From positions 1-33,169 of the forward strand of contig NZ_SWJZ01000104.1 in the NCBI RefSeq assembly GCF_005144475.1: a DNA stretch of 33,169 nt. Direction: 5' to 3'. Positions 16,879 through 25,154 of the stretch are shown one piece after another (the first letter of the stretch is position 1; each line of letters opens with the position of its first letter). The DNA is from Rhodobacter capsulatus (GTDB taxonomy: Bacteria; Pseudomonadota; Alphaproteobacteria; Rhodobacterales; Rhodobacteraceae). The notes under the pieces were generated by a model. That model had not been told where the DNA came from. It saw only the letters and a program-made list of their open reading frames with translations, and did no database searches. The translations under genes were made by a program, and so were the position numbers.

Positions 16879-18213
16879 ATGCAGGTCACCCAGACCCTCA
16901 ACGAAGGCCTCAAGCGCGGCTACACGATCACGCTGACCGGCGCCGAACTTGACGCGAAAGTCACCGAGAAGCTGATCGAAGTGCAGCCCGAAGTCGAGAT
17001 CAAGGGCTTCCGCAAGGGCAAGGTGCCGATGGCGATGCTGCGCAAGAACTTCGGCGACCGCGTTCTGGGCGATGTCCTGAACGAAGCCGTCGATGGCGCG
17101 ATCAAGGATCTGCTTGATCAATCGGGCGACCGTCCGGCGCTGCAGCCGAAGGTCGAGATGGAAAACGGCAAGGACTGGAAGCCGGGCACCGACGCCGTCT
17201 TCACCGTGTCCTACGAAGCCCTGCCGCCGATCCCGGCCTTCGACCGCGCCACCGTGACGCTGGAGCGTCTGGTGGTGAAGGCCGACGAGGCTTCGGTGAC
17301 CGAGGCGCTGGAAAACCTGGCGAAATCGGCGCAAGCCTTCGAGGATCGCAAGAAAGGCAGCAAGGCCAAGGATGGCGATCAGGTCGTGATCGACTTCGAA
17401 GGCTTCCTCGGCGACGAGGCGTTCGAAGGCGGCAAGGGCGAGGAATACCCGCTCGTGCTCGGCTCGGGCTCGTTCATCCCGGGCTTTGAAGAGCAACTCG
17501 TCGGCGCGAAAGCGGGCGAAGATGTGGAAGTGAAAGTGTCCTTCCCGGCCGAATACGGTGCGGCGCATCTGGCGGGCAAGGAAGCCACCTTCAAATGCCA
17601 CGTCCATGCGGTGAAGGCCCCGAAACCGGCCGAGATCGACGACGAGCTGGCGAAGAAATTCGGCGCCGCCGATCTGGAGGCCCTGAAGGGTCAGGTCGCC
17701 TCGCGTCTGGAAGCGGAATTCAAGGGCGCCTCGCGGGCGATCCTGAAACGCGCCCTGCTCGACATCCTCGATGCGCAAGTGAAATTCGACCTGCCGCCGA
17801 CGCTGGTCGAGGCCGAAGCCGGTCAGATCGCGCACCAGCTCTGGCACGAGGAAAACCCGGATCACCACGGCCATGACCACGGCGCGGTGGAACCGACCGA
17901 AGAGCACAAGACGCTGGCCGAGCGCCGCGTGCGTCTGGGCCTGCTGCTGGCCGAGCTGGGTCGCAACGAGAAGATCGAAGTGACCGACGCCGAGATGACC
18001 CAGGCGGTTCTGGCCGCGGCGCGTCAATACCCGGGCCACGAGCGCGAATTCTTTGAATTCGTGAAAGGCAACGCGCAGATGCAACAGCAGATCCGCGCGC
18101 CGCTTTACGAAGAAAAGGTGATCGATTTCATCGTCGCGGGTGCCACCGTGACCGAGAAAGAGGTCAGCAAGGAAGAGCTGCAGAAAGCCATCGAAGCGCT
18201 TGACGAGCTTTGA
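16879..18213 (+). CDS. tig: Trigger factor (ribosome-associated chaperone, PPIase)
   Basis: A 444-residue protein of usual length. The N-terminal ribosome-binding domain holds [20 protein letters not shown], with the GFRxGKxP signature at residues ~44-51. The FKBP-type domain follows at ~160-245 ([20 protein letters not shown] ... [13 protein letters not shown]). The C-terminal chaperone domain is interrupted by a His-rich loop (HHGHDHG). It binds nascent chains at the ribosome exit and catalyses prolyl isomerisation. The ATG at 16879 follows AGAGGAAA. It has its own promoter and terminator, so it appears monocistronic. Confidence 0.96.
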   Translation: MQVTQTLNEGLKRGYTITLTGAELDAKVTEKLIEVQPEVEIKGFRKGKVPMAMLRKNFGDRVLGDVLNEAVDGAIKDLLDQSGDRPALQPKVEMENGKDWKPGTDAVFTVSYEALPPIPAFDRATVTLERLVVKADEASVTEALENLAKSAQAFEDRKKGSKAKDGDQVVIDFEGFLGDEAFEGGKGEEYPLVLGSGSFIPGFEEQLVGAKAGEDVEVKVSFPAEYGAAHLAGKEATFKCHVHAVKAPKPAEIDDELAKKFGAADLEALKGQVASRLEAEFKGASRAILKRALLDILDAQVKFDLPPTLVEAEAGQIAHQLWHEENPDHHGHDHGAVEPTEEHKTLAERRVRLGLLLAELGRNEKIEVTDAEMTQAVLAAARQYPGHEREFFEFVKGNAQMQQQIRAPLYEEKVIDFIVAGATVTEKEVSKEELQKAIEALDEL

Positions 18214-18233
18214 GCGTCACCGGACAGTGACAG

Positions 18234-18263
18234 CAAAGGCCGCCCCTGGGGGCGGTCTTTTTC
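18234..18263 (+). terminator. Intrinsic terminator of tig
   Basis: CCGCCCC TG GGGGCGG stem followed by TCTTTTTC, beginning about 25 bases after the tig stop; a textbook rho-independent terminator. Confidence 0.85.
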
Positions 18264-18285
18264 ATTGCGGGCCTTGCGGCGGGCC

Positions 18286-18519
18286 TTAGTCGGCGCGGAC
18301 GAATCGGGGCGATCCGGCCGGGGGAAAGATCGGGGGAGCGGGCAGCGCCACCGGGTCGAAGCCTGAGCGCGCACTTTCGGGGCTGGCGGAGATCTGCACC
18401 AGCGCGCGCGGGCCAAGATCGGGCCAGAACCGATCCAGCGCCCCCAGCTGATCGCCTTCGGCATGCAGAATTCCCAGCGTCATCCCGAAAAGCACCATGG
18501 CCGCAATTCTGAATTCCAT
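18286..18519 (-). CDS. Small secreted protein, unknown
   Basis: A 77-residue protein with a signal peptide (MEFRIAAMVLFGMTLGILHA, cleavage likely before EGDQLG). The mature part is Pro-rich at its end (ALPAPPIFPPAGSPRF) and has no recognised domain. The ATG at 18519 follows AAGGAGA at 6 bases, a strong ribosome site, which is the main reason to believe the gene. Its leader contains three hairpins (18545-18617). Confidence 0.6.
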   Translation of the reverse strand: MEFRIAAMVLFGMTLGILHAEGDQLGALDRFWPDLGPRALVQISASPESARSGFDPVALPAPPIFPPAGSPRFVRAD

Positions 18520-18544
18520 CGCGTTCTCCTTGCAGGTGCCGCAG

Positions 18545-18617
18545 CGCCCGATCCGGAAACCGGGCGCGCGAACCTGTCACTCGTGACCAACTTGAACAGG
18601 CCCCCGACCGGGGGCCT
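18545..18617 (-). promoter_or_regulatory. Three-hairpin leader upstream of the small secreted protein
   Basis: CGCCCG/CGGGCG (18545-18566), GTCAC-TC-GTGAC (18576-18587) and AGGCCCCC-GACC-GGGGGCCT (18598-18617) lie in succession, ending 26 bases before the start codon at 18519. The first formed in the transcript (18598-18617) is the strongest, but only a GTTCAAG follows it, not a T-tract. Possible attenuator or structured leader. Confidence 0.4.
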
Positions 18618-18706
18618 TGCAACCCTGCGGTGTAATTCAGGCAGGAATGGGAAACAGTTTCGTCAAATTTGGCGCATTTTTCGCGGCCGCGTGAAAACCA
18701 TGCGGC

Positions 18707-18738
18707 CAAAACAAAACCGCGCCCCGAAGGGCGCGGTT
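18707..18738 (-). terminator. Intrinsic terminator of the rpsF-rpsR-rplI operon
   Basis: On the minus strand AACCGCGCCC TTCG GGGCGCGGTT followed by TTGTTTT, starting about 24 bases after the rplI stop. The UUCG loop and T-run make it a strong terminator. Confidence 0.88.
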
Positions 18739-18762
18739 GCAACACTTCCCGGGGGAAGGGTC

Positions 18763-19338
18763 TTATTCGTCGTCGTCGTTCGCCGCGGCGCCGACTTCGT
18801 CGAACAGCTCGGCGATTTCGAATTCCGCCGCCGCATCGGCTTCCGCCGCCAGCTGCTGGATCGATTTGCCGGCCGCCTGGATGGCAGCTTCTTCGGCCGA
18901 ACGGGCGACGTTGATGGTGATCGTCGCCTGGACTTCCGGGTGCAGGATCACGTGCACCTCGTGCAGGCCGAGCTCCTTGATCGGGGCTTTCAGCGCCACC
19001 TGACGCTTGTCGACCGAGAAACCGCCCGCGGTGGCCGCATCGGCGGCGTCGCGCGGCGTGACCGAGCCGTAAAGCGCCCCGGCGTCCGAAGCGGAGCGGA
19101 TGACCACGAACTGTTGACCTTCAAGCTTGGCGGCGGCCGCTTCGGCTTCTTTCTTGGTCTCGAGGTTGCGGATTTCCAGCTGCGCCTTGCGGGCTTCGAA
19201 GCTCTTGATGTTGGCGTCGTTCGCGCGCAGCGCCTTGCCTTGCGGCAAGAGGAAGTTGCGGGCGTAGCCGTCGCGCACTTTCACCACGTCGCCCATTTGG
19301 CCAAGCTTGGCCACACGTTCCAGAAGGATGACTTGCAT
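18763..19338 (-). CDS. rplI: 50S ribosomal protein L9
   Basis: A 191-residue protein. The N-domain begins [36 protein letters not shown], the L9 signature region, then a long connecting helix and the C-terminal rRNA-binding domain. It ends with an acidic Ala/Asp/Glu-rich extension ([11 protein letters not shown]), making it longer than the ~149-residue E. coli protein, as in other alphaproteobacteria. It is the last gene of the rpsF operon. Confidence 0.96.
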   Translation of the reverse strand: MQVILLERVAKLGQMGDVVKVRDGYARNFLLPQGKALRANDANIKSFEARKAQLEIRNLETKKEAEAAAAKLEGQQFVVIRSASDAGALYGSVTPRDAADAATAGGFSVDKRQVALKAPIKELGLHEVHVILHPEVQATITINVARSAEEAAIQAAGKSIQQLAAEADAAAEFEIAELFDEVGAAANDDDE

Positions 19339-19350
19339 GTTCAGGTCTCC

Positions 19351-19578
19351 TTACTTCACGGCATAGGGAAGCAGGGCGAGGAAGCGGGCGCGTTTGATCG
19401 CCTGCGCCAGTTCGCGCTGTTTCTTGGCCGAGACGGCGGTGATGCGGGCGGGAACGATCTTGCCGCGCTCGCTGATGTAGCGTTGCAGCAGACGGACGTC
19501 CTTGTAGTCGATCTTCGGCGCGTTATCGCCCGAGAACGGGCAGACCTTGCGACGACGGAAGAAGGGTTTGGTAGCCAT
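19351..19578 (-). CDS. rpsR: 30S ribosomal protein S18
   Basis: A 75-residue protein of typical length. It contains [34 protein letters not shown] and [22 protein letters not shown], both diagnostic of S18. It binds S6 in the 30S platform; rpsF lies 17 bases upstream. Confidence 0.96.
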   Translation of the reverse strand: MATKPFFRRRKVCPFSGDNAPKIDYKDVRLLQRYISERGKIVPARITAVSAKKQRELAQAIKRARFLALLPYAVK

Positions 19579-19595
19579 GGGTCACTCTCCTCGGA

Positions 19596-20030
19596 TCAAC
19601 GACGCTCGGGACGCGGGCCGCGATCTTCGCGGGGGCCACGGTCGCCACGCGGGCCACGGTCGCCACGATCACCGCGATCGCCACGGTCTTCGCGGTCGCC
19701 ACGGTCGTCACGCTTCTGCATCTGCACCGAGGGGCCTTCGTCATGGCCGTCGACCTTGATGGTCAGCACGCGCATCACGTCGTCATGCAGACGGGCGAGA
19801 CGCTCCATCTCCTGCACGGCGGCCGAGGGCGCGTCGGTGCGCAGGAAGCCGTAATGGCCCTTGCGGTTCTTGTTGATCTTGTAGGCCATGGTCTTCACGC
19901 CCCAGTATTCGGACCCGAGGACCTTGCCCCCGTTGTCGCCGATCACGGTCGAGAAGTGTTCGATCAGGCCTTCGGCCTGCGCGTTGGAAAGGTCCTGACG
20001 CGCAATGAGGACATGCTCGTAAAGCGGCAT
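19596..20030 (-). CDS. rpsF: 30S ribosomal protein S6 with Arg/Gly/Asp-rich tail
   Basis: A 144-residue protein. The start [15 protein letters not shown] at 20030 follows CAGGAGCC; the longer frame has no site. The core (to ~107) has [23 protein letters not shown] and [21 protein letters not shown] as in S6. Beyond it lies a tail of alternating R-G-D/R-E-D-R-G-P units ([20 protein letters not shown]) of about 38 residues, absent from E. coli S6 which instead has a short Glu tail. The tail is probably disordered. First gene of the operon; S6 with S18 can bind its own mRNA leader. Confidence 0.95.
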   Translation of the reverse strand: MPLYEHVLIARQDLSNAQAEGLIEHFSTVIGDNGGKVLGSEYWGVKTMAYKINKNRKGHYGFLRTDAPSAAVQEMERLARLHDDVMRVLTIKVDGHDEGPSVQMQKRDDRGDREDRGDRGDRGDRGPRGDRGPREDRGPRPERR

Positions 20031-20071
20031 GTAGGCTCCTGTTTCACAAGGCGGCTTCATAGGGGGCAAGG

Positions 20072-20123
20072 ACTTCCGCAGCCCACCACGAGAGGCGTCG
20101 CCGGTTCATATCATCGCGGAAGT
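20072..20123 (-). promoter_or_regulatory. Structured 5' leader of rpsF (candidate S6:S18 autoregulatory element)
   Basis: ACTTCCGC (minus strand, 20123-20116) pairs perfectly with GCGGAAGT (20079-20072), closing a 36-base region that contains CCGGCGACGCC, including a bulge-adjacent CCG and a small GGC/GCC hairpin. It begins near the expected transcription start and ends about 42 bases before the rpsF ATG. S6:S18 leader motifs known from other bacteria contain a CCG recognised by the protein pair; the correspondence here is by eye. Confidence 0.4.
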
Positions 20124-20129
20124 AGGGGG

Positions 20130-20158
20130 CTTCTAGGCGGTCGGCCCCCGCGATGCAA
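20130..20158 (-). promoter_or_regulatory. Promoter of rpsF-rpsR-rplI
   Basis: On the minus strand TTGCAT (20158-20153), a 17-base spacer, then TAGAAG (20135-20130). It sits just ahead of the structured leader and 100 bases before the rpsF ATG. Confidence 0.55.
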
Positions 20159-20183
20159 GCGAAATCCCCGAAACGGGCCCGGG

Positions 20184-21074
20184 CTATTTCCGCCCCGCCA
20201 GCACGATGCCGGTCAGGATCAGCCCGAAACCGGCGGCATGGTAAAGATGAAGCGGCTCATGCAGCAAAGCCGCCGACAGGATCGCGCCATAGACCGGCAG
20301 CAGGTGGATGAACTGCCCTGCCCGCGCCGGGCCCGCCATCTCGACGGCCTTGGTGTAGAAAAGATAGGCCAGAACCGAGGGCACGATGCCGATATAGACC
20401 AGCGCCGCGATCGAAGGCGGGGTCCAGACCGGCACCCGGCCCGAGGCGATTTCGAAGGCCAGAAACGGCGCCAGGATCGGCAGGGCCAGCGCGATCTGCA
20501 CCGCCAGCAGGCCGATGCGGTTCACCTCGGGCGGGAAGGTCTTCAGCCCCATCGTGTAAAGCGCCCAGGCCACCATCGCGGCGAAGATGATCAGATCGCC
20601 GCGCGCGAAATCAAGGGCCGCCGCCCGTTCCCACGAGCCCTGCAAGATGACGACCGCCACCCCAAGCGTCGAGACGATCAGCCCGAGGATCGCCCAAAGC
20701 CCAAGCCTTTGCCCCCAGAAGAGCGCCCCCAGCGCCATGATCAGCAAAGGAATGGTGGAATTCAGAAGCATCCCGTTCGTCGCTGTCGAGGTCTGCAGCC
20801 CCCAATAGACAAGCGAATTGAAGGCCGCGACGCCGGGCAGCGTCAGAAGCAGGATGCGGAGGAAATACCGCCGGTAAAGCGGCCAGTCCCGGCGCAGATA
20901 GGGCCAGGCAAAGGGTAAAAGCGCCACAAGCGCGATCGACCAGCGGCCAAAGGACAGCGCGACGGGCGGCCATTCCCCGCGCGAGGCGCGGGCAACGATG
21001 AAGTTGCCCGCCCAGAACAGCGGCGGCAAGGCCAATACCGCCCAAAGCTTCCAGCCGCCCTTCGTCTCGCCCAT
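20184..21074 (-). CDS. EamA/DMT family transporter
   Basis: A 296-residue membrane protein with ten hydrophobic segments in two similar halves, the EamA duplication. The first half begins WAVLALPPLFWAGNFIVARA, and the second GDLIIFAAMVAWALYTMGLK; the end HEPLHLYHAAGFGLILTGIVLAGRK is the usual last two helices. Members export amino acids, metabolites or nucleotide sugars; the substrate is not predictable. ATG 21074 follows GGAGGCGGGC. Lies 62 bases after the patatin-like gene on the same strand, so may be cotranscribed. Confidence 0.88.
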   Translation of the reverse strand: MGETKGGWKLWAVLALPPLFWAGNFIVARASRGEWPPVALSFGRWSIALVALLPFAWPYLRRDWPLYRRYFLRILLLTLPGVAAFNSLVYWGLQTSTATNGMLLNSTIPLLIMALGALFWGQRLGLWAILGLIVSTLGVAVVILQGSWERAAALDFARGDLIIFAAMVAWALYTMGLKTFPPEVNRIGLLAVQIALALPILAPFLAFEIASGRVPVWTPPSIAALVYIGIVPSVLAYLFYTKAVEMAGPARAGQFIHLLPVYGAILSAALLHEPLHLYHAAGFGLILTGIVLAGRK

Positions 21075-21136
21075 GCCCGCCTCCCGCGCTTTCGCCTTGG
21101 TTTGGGCCGAAACCGCGGCGGGGGCAAGGGGGCGCG

Positions 21137-22642
21137 CTATTCGGCCGGGGCCAGCCCGCCCGAAAACGCGTCGCGCGCCAGCGCCCGGGCGTTCTCGAAC
21201 ACCTCCATGCTTTCAAAGACATAGTCAAAGAAGCTGCGCTGCGTCTCGATCTCGATCTCATAGATCTCGATCGGGGCGAAGCGCGGATCGCGCAGGATCC
21301 CCGCCGCGATCCAGCGGTTGACCATCAGCATCCGGTCACGCTCGGCGGCATAGATGCCGTTGAACGCGACCTCGGTCTTCATGTCCTCGAGCGCGAGCTT
21401 GCTGTCGGGCAAGGCCCCGAGCCATTTGCGGTTCACCGGCCGCACCACATGGATGGTGCGCGCGCCGGAGAGTTCCGACAAAAGCACCGGCCGGTAATAG
21501 GCGCCATCGAGCGCGCCAAAGCCGCCCTCCTGCCCGCCCTCGAAGCCGTATTCGTAAAGCCAAAGCCCGTCGCGCACCGCCTGCGGCGTGATTTCGGTAT
21601 AGATCGTGCGGCTGCGCCAGTTTTTCCGCCCGCCGGGCGCGATGCCCAGCTGTGCCAGCGCCGAGGGGTTGGCATGGACATATTCCAGCCCCTCGCGCGG
21701 GTCATAGGCGTTGAAGAGGATGCCGATGCCGGTCTCGTTGAAGGCCTGCGCGATCTCGGCAAAGAAGCTGTCGGGGAAGAGCGACACCAAAGTGCGCGCC
21801 GGGGTCAGGCTCATCATCTCCTTGAGCCAGAACACGTTTCCGCCCGCGCGCGAGACCGCGTCAAGGCTGCGCACGACGTTTTGCATGACGTCGAAGGGCC
21901 ATTCGAACAGCGACGGCCGGAACACCCCGCTTTTGCCGAACAGCGCCATATGCATCAGATCGGCGTCGCGCTGGCCAAAGGGCTGCACGGTCTCGATCTG
22001 CTCGGCCAGATGGGTTTCCAGGCTCTCGCCACCGGCCAGCGCCTGCAGATAGCGCCAGACCCAATAGATCTGCCCCGAGGTGCAGGAAATCATCCGCGGA
22101 TGCACGCCGCCCTCAAGCGCCGCCTGCAGGAACCCCGCCCCATGGGCGTTGTTGCCCGCAAGCCCGCCAAGCGCAAAGGCCACATCGGTTTCCGAGGTGC
22201 GCGTGACCTTTTCCACGACCGGCTCGGCGGCGGGTTCGGCAGCGGATTTCGGGTTGGATTTCGGGCCGGAGGCCGGTTTCGGCGCCGTGGCGGGCTTCGG
22301 CCTGGCGGCCGTTTCCCGGGCGGCGGCCTTCGCGGCCTCCTCCTTCGCGGCGGCCTCGCGGGCTGCCTCTGCGGCGGCGGCTTCCTGCGCGGCGGCTTCC
22401 TTGGCCGCAGCCTCCTTAGCCGCAGCCTCCTTCGCGGCGGCCTCCTTGACAGCGGCTTCCTTGGCTTCAGCCTCTTTCGCGGCGGCTTCCTTGGCCTCAG
22501 CCTCCCGCGCGGCGGCCTCCTTCTCGGCCGCCTCTTTCGCGGCGGCCTCCCTGGCGGCCAGCTCGGCTTGGGCCGTGTTTGGTGCGGCCTCTTTGGCGGC
22601 CGCCTCCTGCTGCGTCTGATCCTTCGGTGTCGGCTCTTTCAT
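21137..22642 (-). CDS. Patatin-like protein with EAAAK-type helical N-terminus
   Basis: A 501-residue protein. Residues ~12-112 are almost only Glu, Ala and Lys in pentads of the EAAAK type (18-90 most regular), predicting one long rigid helix; 113-147 are Pro/Lys-rich linker. From 153 a patatin-like domain follows: FALGGLAGNNAHGAGFLQAALE (oxyanion-loop-like), SCTSGQ with nucleophile Ser189, and LDGAYY with Asp379 for the catalytic dyad. The usual GGGxxG and GxSxG are loosened, so activity is uncertain. Start ATG 22642 follows AGGGGGA. Localisation to a polymer granule or membrane would fit the helix, but is inference. Confidence 0.75.
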   Translation of the reverse strand: MKEPTPKDQTQQEAAAKEAAPNTAQAELAAREAAAKEAAEKEAAAREAEAKEAAAKEAEAKEAAVKEAAAKEAAAKEAAAKEAAAQEAAAAEAAREAAAKEEAAKAAARETAARPKPATAPKPASGPKSNPKSAAEPAAEPVVEKVTRTSETDVAFALGGLAGNNAHGAGFLQAALEGGVHPRMISCTSGQIYWVWRYLQALAGGESLETHLAEQIETVQPFGQRDADLMHMALFGKSGVFRPSLFEWPFDVMQNVVRSLDAVSRAGGNVFWLKEMMSLTPARTLVSLFPDSFFAEIAQAFNETGIGILFNAYDPREGLEYVHANPSALAQLGIAPGGRKNWRSRTIYTEITPQAVRDGLWLYEYGFEGGQEGGFGALDGAYYRPVLLSELSGARTIHVVRPVNRKWLGALPDSKLALEDMKTEVAFNGIYAAERDRMLMVNRWIAAGILRDPRFAPIEIYEIEIETQRSFFDYVFESMEVFENARALARDAFSGGLAPAE

Positions 22643-22724
22643 CGAGTCCCCCTGCAGGCATGCACACCCAGTTTCACCCGCGTGCCGCGCCGATTCCGGT
22701 CCGGCAGCGGTATCGCATAAGTTG

Positions 22725-22753
22725 AGTGTAGCGCTGCTTTGCAGCAAAGTCAC
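22725..22753 (-). promoter_or_regulatory. Promoter of the patatin-like gene with PhaR-type palindrome in the spacer
   Basis: Minus strand: GTGACT (22753-22748), 17-base spacer, TACACT (22730-22725). The spacer contains GCTGCAAAGCAGC (22745-22733), i.e. CTGC-N3-GCAG, the sequence bound by PhaR repressors of polyhydroxybutyrate genes in Paracoccus and Rhodobacter. Further TGC-rich sequence (AATGCTGCAACTGCG) lies just upstream. Placement inside the spacer fits repression. Confidence 0.55.
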
Positions 22754-22783
22754 CTTCGCAGTTGCAGCATTTTCAGCACGAAC

Positions 22784-24181
22784 TCAGCCGACCAGCGCCT
22801 GCACGATCCGCGCCAGCCGGGTGGCAAGCGGGCCATAGGGCGGCATCAACGGTTCCAGCACGGCAAAGCGGTTCTCAAGCACCGGTTTTTCATGCGAAAA
22901 CGCCGCAAAGCCCCAGCGCCCATGCGCCGCGCCCAGCCCCGATTGCCCGATCCCGCCAAACGGCAGGTTGAGGTGCAGGAAATGCGCCAGCGTCACATTC
23001 ACCCCCACCGCGCCCGAGGTCGTGGCGGCGCAGATCCGCGAAATCAGCCGCCGGTCGCGGGCAAAGACATAAAGCGCCAGCGGCTTTTCCCCCGCCTCGA
23101 TCCCCGCCAGCACGGCATCCAGATCGTCATAGGCGATCACCGGCAGGACGGGGCCGAAGATCTCCTCGCGCATCAGCGCTGCGTTTTCGGGCACATTCGT
23201 CAGCACGGTGGGCGCAAGGTAACGACTGGCCGCCTCGGCCTCGCCGCCCGCGATCAGGGTGGCGCCATGGCCGACAGCCTCGGTCACCATGCCGCGCAGC
23301 CGCTCGAAATGTTTCGCGCCGATCAGCCGGGCGAAACTGCGCGAGGCCTGCGGGGTGGCGCCATACATCCGCGCGATCTCGGCGCGCAGCGCCCTGGTGA
23401 AGGCCTCTTCCTGCGCGCGGGGCACGAAGACATGATCGGGGGCGATGCAGGTCTGCCCGGCGTTCTGAAACTTGCCCCAGGCCACCATCCGCGCCGCCTG
23501 TTTCAGATCGGCATCAGGGCCAAGGATGACGGGCGACTTGCCGCCCAGCTCCAGCGTGACCGAGGCGAGCGTCTTTGCCGCCGCCGCCATCACCACCTTG
23601 CCCACGGCGGGCGAGCCGGTGAAGAAGATATGATCGAAGGGCTGCGCCAGAAGCTCGGTCGACGTTTCGATGCCGCCTTCGACGACGGCGACCAGATCTT
23701 CGGGCAGGCAGGCCGCAACGATCTTTGCCACCAGCGCCGAGGTGGCGGGGGCCAGTTCCGAAGGCTTCACCACCGCCGCATTGCCCGCCGCAATCGCGCT
23801 GACCAAAGGCCCCAGCGCCAGACACAGGGGATAGTTCCAGGGCGCGATGATCAGCACCGTGCCTTTGGGTTCGGGCCGGATCGTCGCGCGGGTGCCCAGC
23901 ATCGAGAGCGTCGGGCGCACCCGCCGCACCCCGGCCCAAGCCTTCAGATGCCGCGACGTATGGCGGATTTCCGACAGGATCGGGATGATTTCCGAAATCC
24001 GCACCTCGACCGCGGGCTTGCCCAGATCGGCAGCCAAGGCCGCCATGATCTCGGCCTCGCGGGCGCGGATCTCGGCGGCCAGCCGCTTGAGCACCACGCG
24101 GCGCTTGGACACGGTGAATTCGGTCCGCCGCCGGGCATCGCCCGCCCTCAGACGCGCAAAGGCCTCGGCGGCGGGGCTCAT
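22784..24181 (-). CDS. Aldehyde dehydrogenase (class 3/coniferyl aldehyde type)
   Basis: A 465-residue NAD(P)-dependent aldehyde dehydrogenase. Motifs: WNYP with Asn115, FFTGSPAVGK (cofactor binding, 187-195), LELGGKSP with Glu211, and GQTCIAPDH with catalytic Cys245. The short N-terminus and wide spacing match the class 3-like coniferyl/fatty aldehyde family. In this operon the substrate is probably an aldehyde formed from a sugar or sugar acid such as lactaldehyde; that is inference. Its ATG overlaps the stop of the FAH gene (24178-24181). Confidence 0.9.
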   Translation of the reverse strand: MSPAAEAFARLRAGDARRRTEFTVSKRRVVLKRLAAEIRAREAEIMAALAADLGKPAVEVRISEIIPILSEIRHTSRHLKAWAGVRRVRPTLSMLGTRATIRPEPKGTVLIIAPWNYPLCLALGPLVSAIAAGNAAVVKPSELAPATSALVAKIVAACLPEDLVAVVEGGIETSTELLAQPFDHIFFTGSPAVGKVVMAAAAKTLASVTLELGGKSPVILGPDADLKQAARMVAWGKFQNAGQTCIAPDHVFVPRAQEEAFTRALRAEIARMYGATPQASRSFARLIGAKHFERLRGMVTEAVGHGATLIAGGEAEAASRYLAPTVLTNVPENAALMREEIFGPVLPVIAYDDLDAVLAGIEAGEKPLALYVFARDRRLISRICAATTSGAVGVNVTLAHFLHLNLPFGGIGQSGLGAAHGRWGFAAFSHEKPVLENRFAVLEPLMPPYGPLATRLARIVQALVG

Positions 24182-25020
24182 GCCTGCACCACGACTTGCC
24201 GCTGCGATCCCAGCCCGGTGATGCCAAGCTCGATCACATCGCCCGGATGCAGGAATTTCGGCGGCTTCAGCCCCATGCCGACGCCGGGCGGCGTGCCGGT
24301 GGTGATGATGTCACCGGGTTCCAAGGTCATGAACTGGCTGAGGTAATGCACAAGGAAGGCCACGCCATAGACCATCGTCGCCGTGGTCCCGGTCTGCCGC
24401 CGCACGCCGTTCACATTCAGCCACAGATCCAGCGCCTGCGGATCGCGGATCTCGTCCTTCGTCACCAGCCAGGGGCCAAGCGGCGCGAAAGTGTCATGGC
24501 TCTTGCCCTTGACCCATTGCCCGGACCGCTCGATCTGGAAGCCACGTTCCGACACGTCGTTGCAGATCATGTAGCCCGCGACATGGTCCATCGCCTCTTC
24601 CAGCGCCACATATTTCGCCCGCGTGCCGATCACGAAGGCCAGCTCCACCTCCCAGTCGAGCTTCTCCGAGCCGCGCGGCGCCTCGACATCGTCATCGGGC
24701 CCGCAGATCGCCGAGGTCGCCTTCATGAAGACGACGGGCTCCGGCGGCACGGTCAGCCCGGCCTCCTCGGCGTGATCGGCATAGTTCAGCCCGATCGCGA
24801 TCAGCTTGCCCGTCCCGGCAACCGGGGCGCCCAGACGCACCCCTTCGGGAATGATCGGCAGCTTGCCCGCATCGGTCCAGAACAGTTTCGACAGGCCTTC
24901 GTCGCCCAGCGCCCTGCCGTCGATATCACGCACCACGCGCGACAGATCACGGATCGTGCCGTCAACGTGCAGGAGACCGGGTTTCTCGGCGCCCTTCTCT
25001 CCATAGCGAACCAGTTTCAT
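24178..25020 (-). CDS. Fumarylacetoacetate hydrolase family protein
   Basis: A 280-residue protein. The C-terminal domain has the family core: IAIGLNYADHAEEAG (75-87), VEAPRGSEKLDWEVELAFVIG with metal ligands Glu124 and Glu126, NDVSERGFQ with Asp155, and IITTGTPPGVGMGL. The family includes 2,4-diketo-3-deoxy-L-fuconate hydrolase, ureidoglycolate lyase and homoprotocatechuate enzymes. The adjacent sugar ABC transporter and aldehyde dehydrogenase favour a 2,4-diketo-3-deoxy sugar acid substrate, but the window has no dehydratase or dehydrogenase to complete the pathway. ATG 25020 follows GGGAG. Confidence 0.85.
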   Translation of the reverse strand: MKLVRYGEKGAEKPGLLHVDGTIRDLSRVVRDIDGRALGDEGLSKLFWTDAGKLPIIPEGVRLGAPVAGTGKLIAIGLNYADHAEEAGLTVPPEPVVFMKATSAICGPDDDVEAPRGSEKLDWEVELAFVIGTRAKYVALEEAMDHVAGYMICNDVSERGFQIERSGQWVKGKSHDTFAPLGPWLVTKDEIRDPQALDLWLNVNGVRRQTGTTATMVYGVAFLVHYLSQFMTLEPGDIITTGTPPGVGMGLKPPKFLHPGDVIELGITGLGSQRQVVVQA

Positions 25021-25098
25021 TCCAACTCCCGATATTCCAATCTGCCGTCTCGTCGCTTCGGCCAGACGCACAATCTGCGATAGTGTGCCGGGCCAGAG

Positions 25099-25127
25099 CA
25101 AGAGAAAGCCCGGGGCAGCCCCCGGGC
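25099..25127 (-). terminator. Candidate terminator after frcA
   Basis: On the minus strand an 8-bp stem (GCCCGGGG / CCCCGGGC, 4-base loop) is followed by TTTCTCTTGC. It lies about 28 bases after the frcA stop and before the FAH gene, so the transporter and the two enzymes may be separable units. Confidence 0.6.
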
Positions 25128-25154
25128 AAGGTCCGATGCTTTTTGTCGCAGGGC

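Noticed and set aside
19600-19720. Repeated 10-12 bp units in the rpsF 3' end read as a CRISPR or satellite array
   Set aside because: The units are in frame with the S6 tail, irregular, and have no spacers.
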